From: Patagioenas fasciata
Taxonomy: Eukaryota > Chordata > Aves > Columbiformes > Columbidae
Length of the DNA: 64,000 nt
NCBI RefSeq assembly: GCF_037038585.1
Contig: NC_092523.1
Coordinates: forward strand, 4,841,001 to 4,905,000
Direction of reading: 5' to 3'
Under the pieces are notes generated by a model, which was not told the DNA's origin, made no database searches, and saw only the letters and a list, made by a program, of their open reading frames with translations. Made by a program: the position numbers and the translations under genes. Positions 22,814-35,594 of the stretch are shown here, piece by piece. Within the stretch, counting starts at the first letter, position 1; each line of letters opens with the position of its first letter.

Positions 22814-23989
22814 GTTGTGGATTTATTTGTGGAAAAATAAACCTCAAATGATGGTAGCATGCACACCACTTAAAACCTTTGAATATACAATCTGTGCTCC
22901 AGATCATGTTATATGCAAGAGTCTTTGCAGTTAAAGATCATATTTTGCACTCCAAATGGAGCTATATGCAGCCTCGATCCAATTTACACTGGAAATAAAG
23001 GTTCTTCAAGAATTTTAGGGTATAGAAAATGCTCCATAACTACTGTGAAGTAACATAACTAATAATAAATATTACTTCAGAATGAGAAGGATTTAGGAAA
23101 TTTGGAAGAGAGAGTGAAGGCACGAGATATTTTCACAGAGATGCTGACTCTCTCATCAGGTGAAAATGTTAAAATGTTAAAACAAGATTTTAACTTTTTG
23201 AGAAGTATTTTTCACAGGTGGCTTTGAAGTTTTTTTGGGTGGTTTTTTAGTTTGTTTTGCATTGTTTTAAATTTTAGCCTTAGCATTTTGCCACTTGAGA
23301 TCCTCCCTCTTACCCAAGTACCTGCAGACAAACTTGGGAGTGCAAACATCTATCAGGGTTTAGGAGCCCATACTCATTGCATATATTGAATATATTGTCT
23401 AGTGTTGATTAAGAAAAAAAAGGAAATATATGTTTTCAGAGAAAACTCCTGTATTCTGAGGACAGACGTATATTCAAATACAATGAAAGCACGATTTCAG
23501 TTTGTGAATCTTCTAATTAAGCTTGTAGCATAATCTTTTAATAGAAAAAAGTTGGCACATTAGCTGTGATTTAGAATTGGTAGACTAACTAATATTTTAA
23601 TATTATTTTCACAAAGCTTTTCTAATGCTTTACAATGCTTACAAGAAAATTATATGATCCAGCATAGGCTGTCCATAAGTCGTGAATACATGAAATTTCA
23701 TCTTTAGTAACTATTTGTTCTTCTATTTATTGAAGACATGGAAATGTCCAACAAAAATTAGAAGACTGTATTGAAGACAAGAAAAGTTATCACAATTGAA
23801 GAAATCACCTGAGTTTTCTTTTCTGACCTGCAAATTACTGCTTGTAATAAAATGTGGCAATAGAACAAAACATATGAGGGAAGGTTTAATTATCTTCAAA
23901 ACCCTCCAAAACAAAGGTTTCTATTAGAAGGCTGCCTGGTATGATTTTTTTTAAGCACTTTGGCAAATTGCATCAGAGATGAGATAAAT
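22814..23989. other. Unique AT-rich non-coding sequence
   Basis: No gene or repeat is recognised. There is a T/G-rich patch near 23228-23265. Confidence 0.5.
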
Positions 23990-24350
23990 GCAGCTGCACG
24001 TTTAAATTAAGATTATCTTTAGGCTAGTAATCTCATTTACTGTTCAGCAATTTCCATTCAAGTCAAGACAGTGCAATTAGTGTCATCATCCGGCGGGTAT
24101 TTCTCATTGCTTTGTAGCTGTATTTACTGTTGTTAAGACAAGACAACTCATATAAAGTATAAGTCAAGATAATACATTATTAAAGGGAGGATACGTGAGC
24201 AAGCGTTTCTGGTGCAGCCTGATGAGCAACACTTCTCTTCAGACGTCGATTCTTTGTTAGCTCGAAGAAGAAGGGCTCATTAAAACACTTGGCAAACTTA
24301 ATGAATTTCCATTTTAACATGGAAATAAATTTATTTCAAATGACATTCTG
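23990..24350. promoter_or_regulatory. Candidate conserved non-coding element
   Basis: This block has a mix typical of vertebrate developmental enhancers. It has several ATTA or TAAT homeodomain-type cores (GCAATTAGTGTC near 24072, ACATTATTAAAG near 24174, CTCATTAAAAC near 24277, CTTAATGAATTTCC near 24298), AGATAA/TTATC GATA-like sites, and retained CpGs in an AT-rich context (CATCCGGCGGG near 24088, CAGACGTCGATTC near 24241). No repeat is recognised. The assignment is inference from texture, without alignment. Confidence 0.25.
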
Positions 24351-24752
24351 ACAAGTATTTTTTTTTCCTTTTCTCTTAATTGCCAGCTTAAAATTATGGT
24401 TGTTTTGAATATATTATGGATAGTAAAACTGTTAAGAACCTTTTTCTGTATGATGGATTTGATGCCCCCTAATAAGAGGAGATTTTGTTGGTGCTTGGCT
24501 GGTCAGTGTTTAGGAAGGTGCTGGTTTGGAATATCAGCTATCATAGGTATAGAAAATGGACAGTAACTCTGAACATACTTTGCCTTCCCAACTAGCATAT
24601 GTTTGGGGGCTTTTTACTAGTAGTATTCTTTATTTTCAAAGTCTATTATACATTAGTGGGTCTCAGAGGAAACCAGATTTTCTTGGGTGGGTGATTTTAT
24701 TCAAGCCTGCAGCGTTAATTACATTTTTGAATTTGGAATCTTGGCAGTCTAA
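24351..24752. other. Unique AT-rich non-coding sequence
   Basis: No gene or repeat is recognised apart from a short T-run at 24358-24366. Confidence 0.5.
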
Positions 24753-24774
24753 TTTTTTTTTTTTTTTTTTTTTT
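24753..24774. repeat. Poly-T run of 22
   Basis: An uninterrupted T homopolymer followed by AATAAA. I see no retroposed sequence on either side that it could be the complement of a poly-A tail for. Confidence 0.9.
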
Positions 24775-27700
24775 AATAAACATGTTATTTGTTATGAATG
24801 ATTTTGTATGTGATCTGGCAAGATACGGTGCTTCCACTTGTTTTCAGTAGCCGTGTATTCCCCGAGCCCCACTAGTGATGTATCCTTTGCAAAGAACTGT
24901 GCAGTCGCTGTGAGATGCCCATTCCAGGAAGAGTAAAGAAGGACTGGTTTGTCCTGGTGATGCTTCTCTGAACATATTGTTGTTATACTCAATAATTTCA
25001 CAACAGCGAAGTTGAGATCTCACCACTGTACAATCTACTAAGTCAGATAGAGTGTGAGCATGAGTGTTTAACAACGAAGACACATCAGGGAATGAATCAA
25101 AAGCATAGGAAGGACACTTTAAACAAAAGCAGGATACTTTAGGTTACATTTGCACGTTTAATGCATAGTTTAGTGTCAAAGTTATAAATGTACATGTCAT
25201 TTAAAAATAGGTAGAGAGATGCAAGATCAGGACTGTATATATTGTTGTGCAGCAGGAGATGTAAACTGTGCCAAAAATATGTTGCGCCAGAAGTGGTTTT
25301 AGTTGCTTACCACTCGAGTTTCTTACCAGAAAGGTGCTTAATATATACCCGTCTGTAAACTTACGAGGAATGGGATTCGAGTGGACTATCCATGTCTACC
25401 TGACTGCTACCGAATACCTTACAGCTTCAGCAAACAAAAGCATATGGTGCTATTAAGACCTTGAAGTGCACTCAGCGCCAAGTGATAGTGTGTACTATAC
25501 ACACATCTATCTCTCTCTGTATATCTATATATTTATATATGTTTTCACAATTATGGAATTTATTAGAGAAAGACTTCCCTGCTCTTGTATTGATTCTCCT
25601 CTATGTGTATTTTTGAATCAACCCTGCATAAATGACTTTTATCCTGGCTAATAAATGTGCTTTTCAACAGTTTTCTTGATTTGCATTTTCTTCTTTTTGG
25701 AATATGTAGTATTTGGCTTAATAGAGGGTATTCGGGGAAAAGAGGGAAATGATGAAAGGGTAATTCCGTGCAGCATGGAGAATGTCACTATATTGCACGG
25801 GCACTCATGCCTCCTTTCTCTGTGAATTATTGAGTGTATTTTGTACCATTCATAAGATAATGCTCTGGTATTTTAAATCTAATAATCCTCTTCTGTAGCA
25901 GGAAAAACTGTTGGAAAGTGGCAGGATTTAGCAGATTGAGCAGAAAATCAAAGATAAACCAGTTCCTAATTGGTTGACTAGAGAGGTTCTTGCAAACATT
26001 TTAAACCAGAATCACCTGTTGGTTGTTTATATTCTAATATACTAAATTGGTTTACTGCTCCTTGCCCTGATTATAATTCAAACCACATGAATTTTGGTCT
26101 TGTTCTTTGTATAACTGAATGGCTTGAGCAACAACTTGTTGAGAGTGAAAAGCATCAGCAGAACTTCAGGTTAGTTAAGTCTGATTCAAAATGTACCCAA
26201 TGAGTTTTGGACCAGGCAAAGTCACTCAAGAAAAGGGATCACAAATTAATTAAGGAAGTCATTTAAGAACCTCCTCTCACTCTACAAAAATTAATCAGAT
26301 AAAAGCAGCAATTGCAAGAGCCATTCGGAGTTATGAGCAGGATCAGTTCTACTGCGAAGCTGGGAAGAAAGAAGAGAAAATATCCACTGAAGGTACTGAA
26401 GTATTAAAATGTTTATTCTTTGGGTGTTAGTTCAGTGTTTAACCACTTTTTGTAATATCAGTAGTGACAGAGGAGGAAAATATGGTGGTTAGTGAGATTT
26501 GATTCTTCATAAAGGAACCTAAATATCAGCATTTCAGTTGAGATTAGTGGGAACTGGACCAAACCCAATACTAAAAGCTCAGTTTTTCAGGGAACCATCA
26601 TTGGGCAGACAAGATTTCATCTCCAAATGCAAAATTCATTAGCTAAGTTGAACTTAAAAGATTTATGCCACTCAGTTTAAGTCAACTAGTGTATATGTTG
26701 TCTTCTCTTAAATCTAGTAAATTAGTAAATAATTAGTTGTGATAAACAAGTTGATTGAAAGCATTGGGATTTACTGGAAAAGGCGCTTGTTTGGCCAGAC
26801 ATGTTTATCAGCCAGATTTACATGGTGCTAAATGCTCTATACTGAAAGCAAACTGCATTTTCTGCACTAAAGCAACAGTTTCATTTATGTCTTTTCGTAA
26901 GCAGAATTTTGGATGCAACTTGCTGCTGTTGCATTTTTCACTTTTTAATCAAACACTAGGATTTATTTTACAGTTACTTATGCAGTAGAATTAGATGAAT
27001 TATAGAAAGTTGTCATAAGATAGCTAAGATCATGACTTTATTTTTTTGCATTGTGGAAGTGGTTGCCTGTGTAGACAATGGGAAATTCTTCATTAGTAAC
27101 AGTTTGTAAATATTTAGTTCTAGTGACAGGTCCAATGCACAAAAACTTCTCATCCCGGTCAGAGGTCCAAATAGTCCCAGTTTTTCTCAAACTATGCCAT
27201 TTGTATCTCATTTCTGTGATTAATGAAACAAGCCATTAAGGTAGGAAAAAGCTGAATAAAACCAGTTTATTTTCACTCCAGTTTGTCAATGTTTCATAAG
27301 GGATTTGCAGAGTAAGGTGTTTCAACAAGGGATGGAAATGCAGGCGTTAGCAGGTATTACCCCCAGGTCCCCCTTATGGGTTAAGTAGTGCAGAGTTCAC
27401 TATTCAATATCACATTAGTTTTTCGGAGCAATATACTCTAAGCAGACACAAGTTATGTTGGTTTGCAGATAGCTCAATATGCATAAGTTTGCATAGGTCA
27501 TAGAGAATTTCATTTTTTCCCTGCCCACAATTAAGAAAATAAAAGTTACTGAAGTATAGGAAAAAATAAATACTAAATTCTGTTTGACACCACCTTCTGT
27601 AGTCATCGGGAAAATATCTCTGTGTGTTCTTAGAATATGCAAGTTAATAGGACTTTATGCAGTGAATGCCAGAATGTGGATCACTCAGGTTGTGGTCTCC

Positions 27701-28291
27701 ATGTACAACGTAAAAGTAAGTAATAAATCTAGAGAATGTGCTGGTATTATGATTTGGAAAGGAACTGTTTTAGCTGGAAGGAATTGTTCTCATCTGAAAT
27801 GATTTTGGGTTTTTATCACTGCTGTCCCTGTAGATTTCCTTTCCGAGGTTTTCTGAATATGCATGGAATGAATTCACCGTTTATACGCTGTTCCTATATG
27901 TCAAACTATTTGCAAAGACTGTATTATCACCTGGACTTTAGTTTTAAAACCTGGGTACATAATTTTTTCCTTGATACATTGTTCTGCTTTTGACAAACAC
28001 AGTCTGTAGTGAAAAGTGTTAAATGGGTACAAATGCATTCCTCAGTTATATTACCTGTGCTCTAAGTATGGCATACATTATTTATTTTGACAGACTGAAT
28101 TAAACACAAATCCATGCCAAGTGATCACCTGACCTATTTTTCATATTTCAGTTAACATGATGCTTAGACCAACTTTGAAAGAGTGACAGTGGAGTAGAGT
28201 TCATACCAGATACACTTAGGAAAACCTGCCACGGTGTTTTGCTGTATTTATTTTCTGTTATGCATGATCAAAAGAATGACAACCACATATG
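24775..28291. other. Unique AT-rich non-coding sequence
   Basis: No gene or interspersed repeat is recognised. A TATATC/TATATA patch lies at about 25505-25540. The block 26750-26960 is less monotonous than its flanks but carries no motif I can name. Confidence 0.5.
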
Positions 28292-28361
28292 TTTGGGGGA
28301 TTGAACTAGATGATCTTTTGAGGTCCCTTCCAATCCCAAACATACTGTGATACTGTGATAT
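28292..28361 (+). mobile_element. CR1 LINE 3' end, about 70 bp
   Basis: The sequence TTGAACTAGATGATCTTTTG, AGGTCCCTTCCAATCCCAAAC, then ACTGTGATACTGTGATA is the CR1 3' terminus with two to three degenerate octamer units. It is 5'-truncated and no upstream part is recognised. Confidence 0.85.
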
Positions 28362-30546
28362 TTCACCTGGAAAAGGAACAACCTGTAATTGTGCTATTTC
28401 TGGGGCAAGGTACGAATGATTTTATCTGTGTTGCTCTTTCTATGCATGGGGAAAATCAATTGAAGTCTTACTTGGAGACTGTTCATCGAAATTTCCATCC
28501 AGTGCTGGTTTGGCTGAGCTGGGCTGTTGCAGGTACAAATTCAAAGCTCTGCCCTTTCTCCACTTCACCTTCTCCTTAGACAATTAAAATTAAGCATCTC
28601 CGTGTTTTCCGTATTGTCAGCAAAAGGAGGATAATTTGATGCACTGCCTTAGGATAGGAAGAATCAGCCTCTGAATATGCATTTCTCTTTCTTGACTATG
28701 TAGTTTATAGGTACAACTTTAGGGTGGCTCACATCAGGTAAGATAAATGTTGTGCTTCTTTCCTTTCCCTGCTTTTGATGCTCTCTTTTGTGGGAATGTC
28801 CATCCCAAGTTGATGTGACAACTTCTTATTCACTTACAGAGGACCATTACTGATTTGGGCAATAATTTTGCTCTATCTCTTGAAAATGTTTTCACACGAT
28901 GAATAAAAAGCCAGGTTAGCTTATTCATTCCATTTTCCTACAAAATCTGGCTGTGATGTTCTAAAATCTACCAATTAAAGATCCTCTACCACTAATTCTG
29001 GGAGTATATTCCACTTCCAATCAGACATCACTTGGCAGAGCTTGGAAATATTTAGGTTTCTTTTTGACTTGGATTCAACCAGTATTATGGTTACAATCAC
29101 AACTGATGTTACAGTATTATCTGTAGAGCATTCTTAATTGTATATTTTAAAAGGCAATATAATATGGCTCATTGATATTTACATTTTGCTTTACTATTGT
29201 CACAATTGTTTTCCTCTCAAGTATAAGTTTACCTGTGATGAAGAATCTCGTGTTCCATCTTGTGCATGTTACACTTTCATTTTATTAATTATATTTTAGT
29301 TCTATAAAATGTGTCCAGAAATCTTGTTTTGCAGTTAAAAGAACTCAAAATAGTAACCGATTTTATTTGCACTGTGGATATGCCACCTGTATTATTGTAT
29401 CTGTATGAACTACAGGAAGTTTCAAAAAGATGGACCCAGTTTCAAAGCAGTACAGATTTAAATGGGCTCTATCTTTTTGAAACACCCTGTAGTGTTAACT
29501 AATATTTGTGCAGCAATATTTATAGATAAATGCCATTTCCAATGGAAATTTGCTTACAGATCCTCTATTACGATATAAAACTGACTTCTGTAGAATGTTT
29601 AATCAGTCTCACATATTGGCTTCTGGTCTTCCCTACAATTTATGTCTGTTTCATTTTAAATCAAGCCCTTTATAACAGGGTTTTGTTAAAGCAAAATCTC
29701 TCTAACACTAATTTACGTTTCCCAGAAATCAGTGTGCCAAATATTGGCAATGTTAGATATACAAAGAGCAAGCGATTTTCCTTTAAACTTCTATACAACT
29801 TCTTGTTCAATACTCACATGGCAATGTTAGATTACTTTTTGTTTTTATAAATTTATGAGTAACCCCTCTTTTCTGCCCGTAAGTAAATAAATACATGAAG
29901 TTAAGTCATCAATAGAATTACTTGATAATTTGCACTCCTGTATTTAAAAGAAGAATAAATTCTACACAACCTGCATTATAATTCTGGCACTAAGTTAAGC
30001 TAAGTATCCCTATGTTTTTATGCCTGCCACCTAAGGGATAATTAAAGCATCATGCTAAGCTTGATATGGAAAAAGCAAATGTATTTTACATCTGACACAG
30101 GCATTGACTGTCTGAAAAACCTTATAAACGTCCCTGTGGGCGGAGAACCAGTAGTGCTGATGTTGAGATTTGCTTCCTGCACTCGCATTGACACGGCTTG
30201 GCACAAATGTCAGTCTTTGAAAAAGGTTTAAACACACCACAAACTTTATTTATAACAGGTTGAAGCTTCAGTGCATGTCATTTCATGATCTTTCCTGTAT
30301 AGAATTGGTGCTCTGTCAAAACCTGGAAGATTTTGTTGTCTTCTTATGTTAGATTTGATAGGAATTTTATCAGTTTACATATCTATTGTAGTCTCAGATA
30401 GAATCATAGAATAGATGTCTATTATTCAGACTTCTCTCAAGGACTGGGAGTCCTTTGGTCGCTAGGACAATGTGGACAGTCTCCAAGAGTTATCATTGTC
30501 CTGGGTTACTCCAAATAACTTAAAGGGAAATAATTTGATGTAGAAC
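28362..30546. other. Unique AT-rich non-coding sequence
   Basis: No gene is recognised. The 106-codon frame at 29530-29850 (plus) is hydrophobic by T-rich composition and has no motif. A lone AGAATCATAGAATAG at about 30401 resembles a CR1 tail but has no CR1 body beside it. Confidence 0.5.
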
Positions 30547-30640
30547 CACAGAATCATAGAATAGTTTGGGTTGGATGGACCTTCCAAGCTTATGCAGTCC
30601 AACCCCTGCCATGAGCAGGGACATTTTCACTGAGGCTGGG
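30547..30640 (-). mobile_element. CR1 LINE 3' end, about 95 bp
   Basis: On plus it reads CACAGAATCATAGAATAG, TTTGGGTTGGATGGACC, then AGTCCAACCCCTGCCATGAG and CAGGGACATTTTCACTGAGG. This is the complement of a classic CR1 3' end, with the palindromic CCTGCCATG-GCAGGG segment partly preserved. Confidence 0.85.
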
Positions 30641-31446
30641 CTTAGTCTATGCACGCAATAAAGTGCTTTGGTAGGACTGGGGCTAAAATGCATGCCTTGG
30701 TAAGAACTGATTGCTTCTGCTTTCTGTAGCTATTTACAACATTTCTTATTTGTACTGTGCCTTGTTTTATGTGAATTATAATAGCAGAGCTAATAAAAAA
30801 GTGCAATAAATACTGATATCGGTGACATCAGATCAGCAAAGGACATTAATATTCATTGCGAAAAATTTCTGCAAGATAAATTATTGGAGGAAGGATAGGC
30901 ATTTTACATTATTCTATTGAGACACAAGAAATTAAAATGCAGTGCAATATTGACATTAAGTTATGCTCTTCTTTATTTGATTTGTTCAGTAACACAATCA
31001 GTGATTGTTTGGTGTATTTTTCACACTTAGAATATAATAACTTTGGTCAAGTTAAAAACCAAAGCAACAGTCCCCCCTCCAAAACCAGCCCCAATTCTGA
31101 TGCTTAAATACTTATTTACAAATCCTTTTCCACTGAAATATTTCTACTCCTGCCTATCAATTCAATCTGGCATGCTGACATTATTGATCAAGCTATGAGT
31201 TGCTCTCAGAACCCTGTTACCCCTCGAGTCTTTCCACAGGGCTTGCTTTGCTGCCTTTAGCAGCAAAAATACAGATCCCACTGTGATCTGCAGGCGTGTG
31301 TCAGCTCACCAGCTGAAAGATGTTTAACCTACGTCTGAAAAAACTTAATCTTAAGCCTAGGAGGAATTAGGCTTAGGGTAAGATGATTTTTTGTTTGTGT
31401 TTTAATTTGAGGAAAGGGAAAGAGTAGGTTGTTGGGTGTGGGTATA
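30641..31446. other. Unique AT-rich non-coding sequence
   Basis: No gene or repeat is recognised. Confidence 0.5.
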
Positions 31447-32115
31447 TCACAGAATCCCAGAATGTGAGGGGTTGGAAGGGACTTGGAAAGCTCATCCAGT
31501 GCAATCCCCCCATGGAGCAGGAACACCCAGCTGAGGTTCCACAGGAAGGTGTCCAGGCGGGTTTGAATGGCTGCAGAGAAGGAGACTCCACAACCTCCCT
31601 GGGCAGCCTGGGCCAGGCTCTGCCACCCTCACTGAGAAGAAGTTTCTTCTCATATTTAAGTGGAACCTCCTGTGTTCCAGTCTGAACCCATTACCCAATG
31701 TCCTATCATTGGTTGTTACCGAGAAGAGCCTGGCTCCATCTTCCTGACACTCACTCTTTCCATATTGATCCCCAGGAATGAGTCCCCCCTCAGTCTCCTC
31801 TTCTCCAGCTCCAGAGCCCCAGCTCCCTCAGCCTTTCCTCACACGGGAGATGCTCCACTCCCTTCAGCATCTTGGTGGCTGCGCTGGACTCTCTCCAGCA
31901 GTTCCCTGTCCTTCTGGAGCTGAGGGGCCACAACTGGACACAATATTCCAGGTGTGGTCTCCCCAGGGCAGAGCAGAGGGGCAGGAGAACCTCTCTGACC
32001 TACTGACCACCCCCTTCTAACCCACCCCAGGTACCATTGGCCTTCCTGGCCACAAGGGCCCAGTGCTGGCTCATGGTCACCCTGCTGTCCCCAGGTCCCT
32101 TTCCCCTACACTGCT
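31447..32115 (-). mobile_element. CR1 LINE 3' fragment, about 670 bp, subtype B
   Basis: On plus it starts at the tail complement TCACAGAATCCCAGAATGTG and runs into the ORF2 C-terminal region, ending near CCCCTACACTGCT. The variable segment near 31762-31778 is CCATATTGATCCCC, shared with the reverse-oriented copy at 34194-34738 and different from the copies at 6-9 kb. A 9-bp difference from the 8-kb copy occurs at about 32091: CCCCAGG appears once here and is duplicated as part of CCCCAGGACCCCCAGG in the complement of that copy. The frames 31660-31923 and 31778-32020 are CR1 shadows. Confidence 0.9.
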
Positions 32116-32409
32116 TTGGGTTTTCTTCAGGCTTCTGTATGGATCCTCCCAACATTAGTCTTTCCGTGAGCCCCTGTTCTGGAGGTGATCTGTCATCTGA
32201 GGGATTCCCTTGGGCTATGGTAGTTTTCTGCGTGTTTTGCTCAGGAAGGAGGGAGCGTTCTGCTTGGGAGACAGGGAAATGAAGCGAATCTCATTTAGAG
32301 AAGCTGTGCTGGTGCCTAATTTCTGTATTGTTAAAGCACAAAATTAAATTTTTGGTAGCTATGCGGTTTTGTATAATTACCGCCATTTTTCACCGAGCAA
32401 GGGGAGCAG
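32116..32409. other. Non-coding sequence next to CR1
   Basis: Under 300 bp of sequence with no recognised gene. It follows the CR1 5' truncation point directly. Confidence 0.45.
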
Positions 32410-32472
32410 GAAAAAAAAAAAAGACAAACAAACAGAAAAAACCAAACCAACAAACCAAACAAAACCAACAAG
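32410..32472. repeat. A-rich simple repeat (AAAC/AACC units)
   Basis: A poly-A run passes into AAACAAACAG and CCAAACCAACAAACC units. This is the same kind of simple repeat, on the opposite strand, as the GGTT/TTTG tracts at 39.2 and 54.5 kb. Confidence 0.85.
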
Positions 32473-34193
32473 AAATAATCAACTCTGTTCACATTAAGAA
32501 CCATGCAATGACACTGCAGAAGTGGTTGAGGTTCAGGTCCTCTAGAATTACAAATATTGATGAGTTCGCACCCTCTTGCCCTTCATCTTTTATTCCTGCA
32601 GTCTTTCATCTCTCGACAACGTTCTACTCTGAAATTCATGATGTCTTGCACTGGATCGCAAACCAGCTACCGCATCCCAATTCCAGCAGCCGTAAGAAAA
32701 GATGATGTTCAGATTCAAGATTCATGATCCTAGCTGACCCGACATTTGTGAGGGAATGAGATTTCACTGCTGTTTCTTCTCTGATGAAAAAAAAAATCCC
32801 ATGTTTCCTATCACAGCATTCCTGTAGTTTTAATCAAGTATTGTAAACGTGCTCACCAGTTCTTCCCTGGCGTGTTTTGAAAGTGCAAGCTATGAAATCA
32901 CTCATAATCCCTAGAGGAACATACTGCATTTTGGATTAGGTTTTTTCAATCTGTTTGTAGGTAAAGGTTTCCACCTTAAAGCACAACCACTTCTATCAAA
33001 ATATTTCTCTTAGCTGCAGTAAGAAAGTTCCTCAAAGAATTTCAGTACTGTTGATTTGGATGCCTCTCAGCCCCAGTTAAGCAGTGGCATCTGAAAAACT
33101 GATTTATCCCCTAAAGAAAAGAACACGTGCTCCCAAGTATATTCTGTTGAGAAGCTGAGAGCTGCATTGATAGATTATTCCTCAAATCACTGCAAGAAAT
33201 AAACAGCCTTGCAAATTTAATCAAACAGGGATCAGCAGCGGTATAAAGCTCTTTAAATGTTTCAAACCGGAGAAAAGGGATATGGGAGTTAAATAAGGAG
33301 AAGAAGAGGATATGAAATTGTTACTTAACTACCAGTTTCTGAAGGGAAATATGTTTAGGGAGTGCATTTTGTCTTGTATGTATTGAAAAGCAGACAGCAT
33401 TATGAGAAGACTTTTACACCTACTGGGACTTTTATGTTGTTGTAGACAGGAATAGAAGAGCAGAATTGATGCTCTGCGTGTAGGAAGCGCATCCATTTCA
33501 AAATTTCCCTCGATTTAGCAGCGTAACCTGTTCTTTCCCCTTTAACATTTGCAAACTTTCTTTTTTGCTGGAATTCATTGCAGTGCCAGTACAAAAATAC
33601 ATTGAGCTATAATACAAACCTTGGGCTTGATCCAGTATGATGATGTCCGTAGGAGTCTTCCTACTGACTCTGGATGAGACTTTTGATCGTTCTCCCAACA
33701 ATTATTTATGCCTTCTGGAAAAGAAGCATTTTTAACACACAAGCCTAACCCATCCACAAGCTTGTTGTGGAGTTCTCAAGGTTTTTTTTAAGCCTTTCTA
33801 AGATAAGATGCAACAGTACAGAAACCATTGAATATCAGTGTACTATTTTTTTTTTTTTAAGCTGACAGAAAGGAAATAATTTCCTATTATATCCGTTTTT
33901 AGACATTTGAATAAATCGCCTGATTGTTAAAGATACTAAGCATTCACACTTCAGAAGAGCATTTTGTGTTAGTAAATGACGCAGGATGTTTTTTGCCCCC
34001 TAAACAGAGCACTGAAAAGAGAAGCAAATGTTCTGAAAATTAGTCACCATAACCTATTCTGCCTGGAAACGAGCTATACCTGGAGTTTTTATCTGTCCTC
34101 CTTTTTGACTTCCAGAGTCTTTTTTTTTCAATAACGTCTTTCTACCTGGGGAAATCATTGGATTTTGGGTTTTGTGAGAGCGAGTGCAAGAAA
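32473..34193. other. Unique AT-rich non-coding sequence
   Basis: No gene or interspersed repeat is recognised. The 125-codon frame 32328-32705 is extended by translation of the A-rich simple repeat and is not credible as a gene. A T-run lies at about 33847-33859. Confidence 0.5.
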
Positions 34194-34738
34194 GAGGTTC
34201 TCCTTCCCCTCTACTCTGCCCTGGGGAGACCACACCTGGAATATTGTGTCCAGTTGTGGCCCCTCAGTTCCAGAAGGACAGGGAACTGCTGGAGAGAGTC
34301 CAGCGCAGCCACCAAGATGCTGAAGGGAGTGGAGCATCTCCCGTGTGAGGAAAGGCTGAGGGAGCTGGGGCTCTGGAGCTGGAGAAGAGGACACTGAGGG
34401 GTGACTCATTCATGGGGATCAATATGGAAAGGGTGAGTGTCAGGAGGATGGAGCCAGGCTCTTCTCGGTGACAACCAATGATAGGACAAGGGGTAATAGG
34501 TTCAAACTGAAACACAGGAGGTTCCACTTAAATTTGAGAAGAAACTTCTTCCCAGTGAGGGTACCAGACACTGGCCCAGGCTGCCCAGGGGGGTTGTGGA
34601 GTCTCCTTCTCTGCAGACATTCAAACCCGCCTGGACACCTTCCTGTGGAACCTCAGCTGGGTGTTCCTGCTCCGGCGGGGGGATTGGACTGGATGAGCTT
34701 TCCAGGGCCCTTCCAATCCCGAACGTTCTGTGATTGTG
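34194..34738 (+). mobile_element. CR1 LINE 3' fragment, about 545 bp, subtype B
   Basis: It begins at GAGGTTCTCCTTCCCCTCTA, runs through the CR1 3' region, and ends GAACGTTCTGTGATTGTG. The diagnostic segment near 34414-34430 (GGGGATCAATATGGAAAGG) matches the complement of the copy at 31447-32115. Near 34670 CTCCGGCGGG replaces the CTCCATGGGG of the other copies. The open frames 34158-34397 and 34468-34830 come from this element. Confidence 0.9.
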
Positions 34739-35594
34739 CAAAGAGCTCAAGGTTGTATGTGGAAGGGTTTGGGATGGATGGTTTCCGTCACAGGCTGAGA
34801 AGTTTGAATGGGAAGAGATGTTGTGAATGACTTAGGGAGTATCTAGGGACAGCATGGAGTGATGGGTCCTTTGTGGAGAGCAAGCTGAGATGTTGCATTG
34901 ACGCAACAATGATATGTTGGGGACTCGTATTAAGGAATGTCAGAGCAGAGAGAAGTTACCCAAACTTCATTTGCAATAAAGAAAGAAAGTAGTTATATCT
35001 GCAGTGGTAGAGAGACCAGAGATCTCCAGGTTTAACCTGTTTCTGAGAGTAATTTCTACCAGCTGCTTAAGCAAACAGCAAAAGAAGACAAGTGCTGAGT
35101 GATCCTTCTGGTTTGGATTCAAGGAATTTTGGAGATAAAGGTTGCATCTGGGACCTCTTGTGTAATAATTCTTGAATTTGTTTTACTGCTTTTTGAGTCC
35201 TTTTATATATGGCTCCAAGATATCTATGACAAATGTTTGTAAGTGAGAAAGTATTTATTTTCTTCTGTCTAATCATTCAGAGCAGTTGTCCCTGAGGTCT
35301 TGTATAATGAGAGCAATGAATAATTACCTTCCAGTCACCTTTTCCATTAAGTTTATAAATGCGTATGTCTGCCTTTTTATTCTGTTCTCCACAAGGCTCA
35401 TTTTAAATGGAAGAATTTTTACACCTATATTAATCTCATCCGTATTTTCTATTCTTTGGTTCATCTGTGGCGTTGCAGGCACAGGCACATCTCACATCTA
35501 AATAGTTTCATGGCAATTGTTGTTCTCTGTTCCTTCCAGAATAGTTCCTTCTCTTTGTGTTCTTGATCATCCAACAACATTATAGCTGTGCTTT
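34739..35594. other. Unique non-coding sequence
   Basis: No gene or repeat is recognised. Confidence 0.5.

Noticed and set aside
22518..22934. 138-codon open frame, the longest in the window
   Set aside because: AT-rich composition, no domain, crosses a small tandem repeat; the length is compatible with chance in 64 kb.
30401..30416. AGAATCATAGAATAG, a CR1-tail-like motif
   Set aside because: No CR1 body on either side; the true CR1 end is at 30547-30640.
32328..32705. 125-codon open frame
   Set aside because: Extended by translating an A-rich simple repeat; no motif or conserved structure visible.
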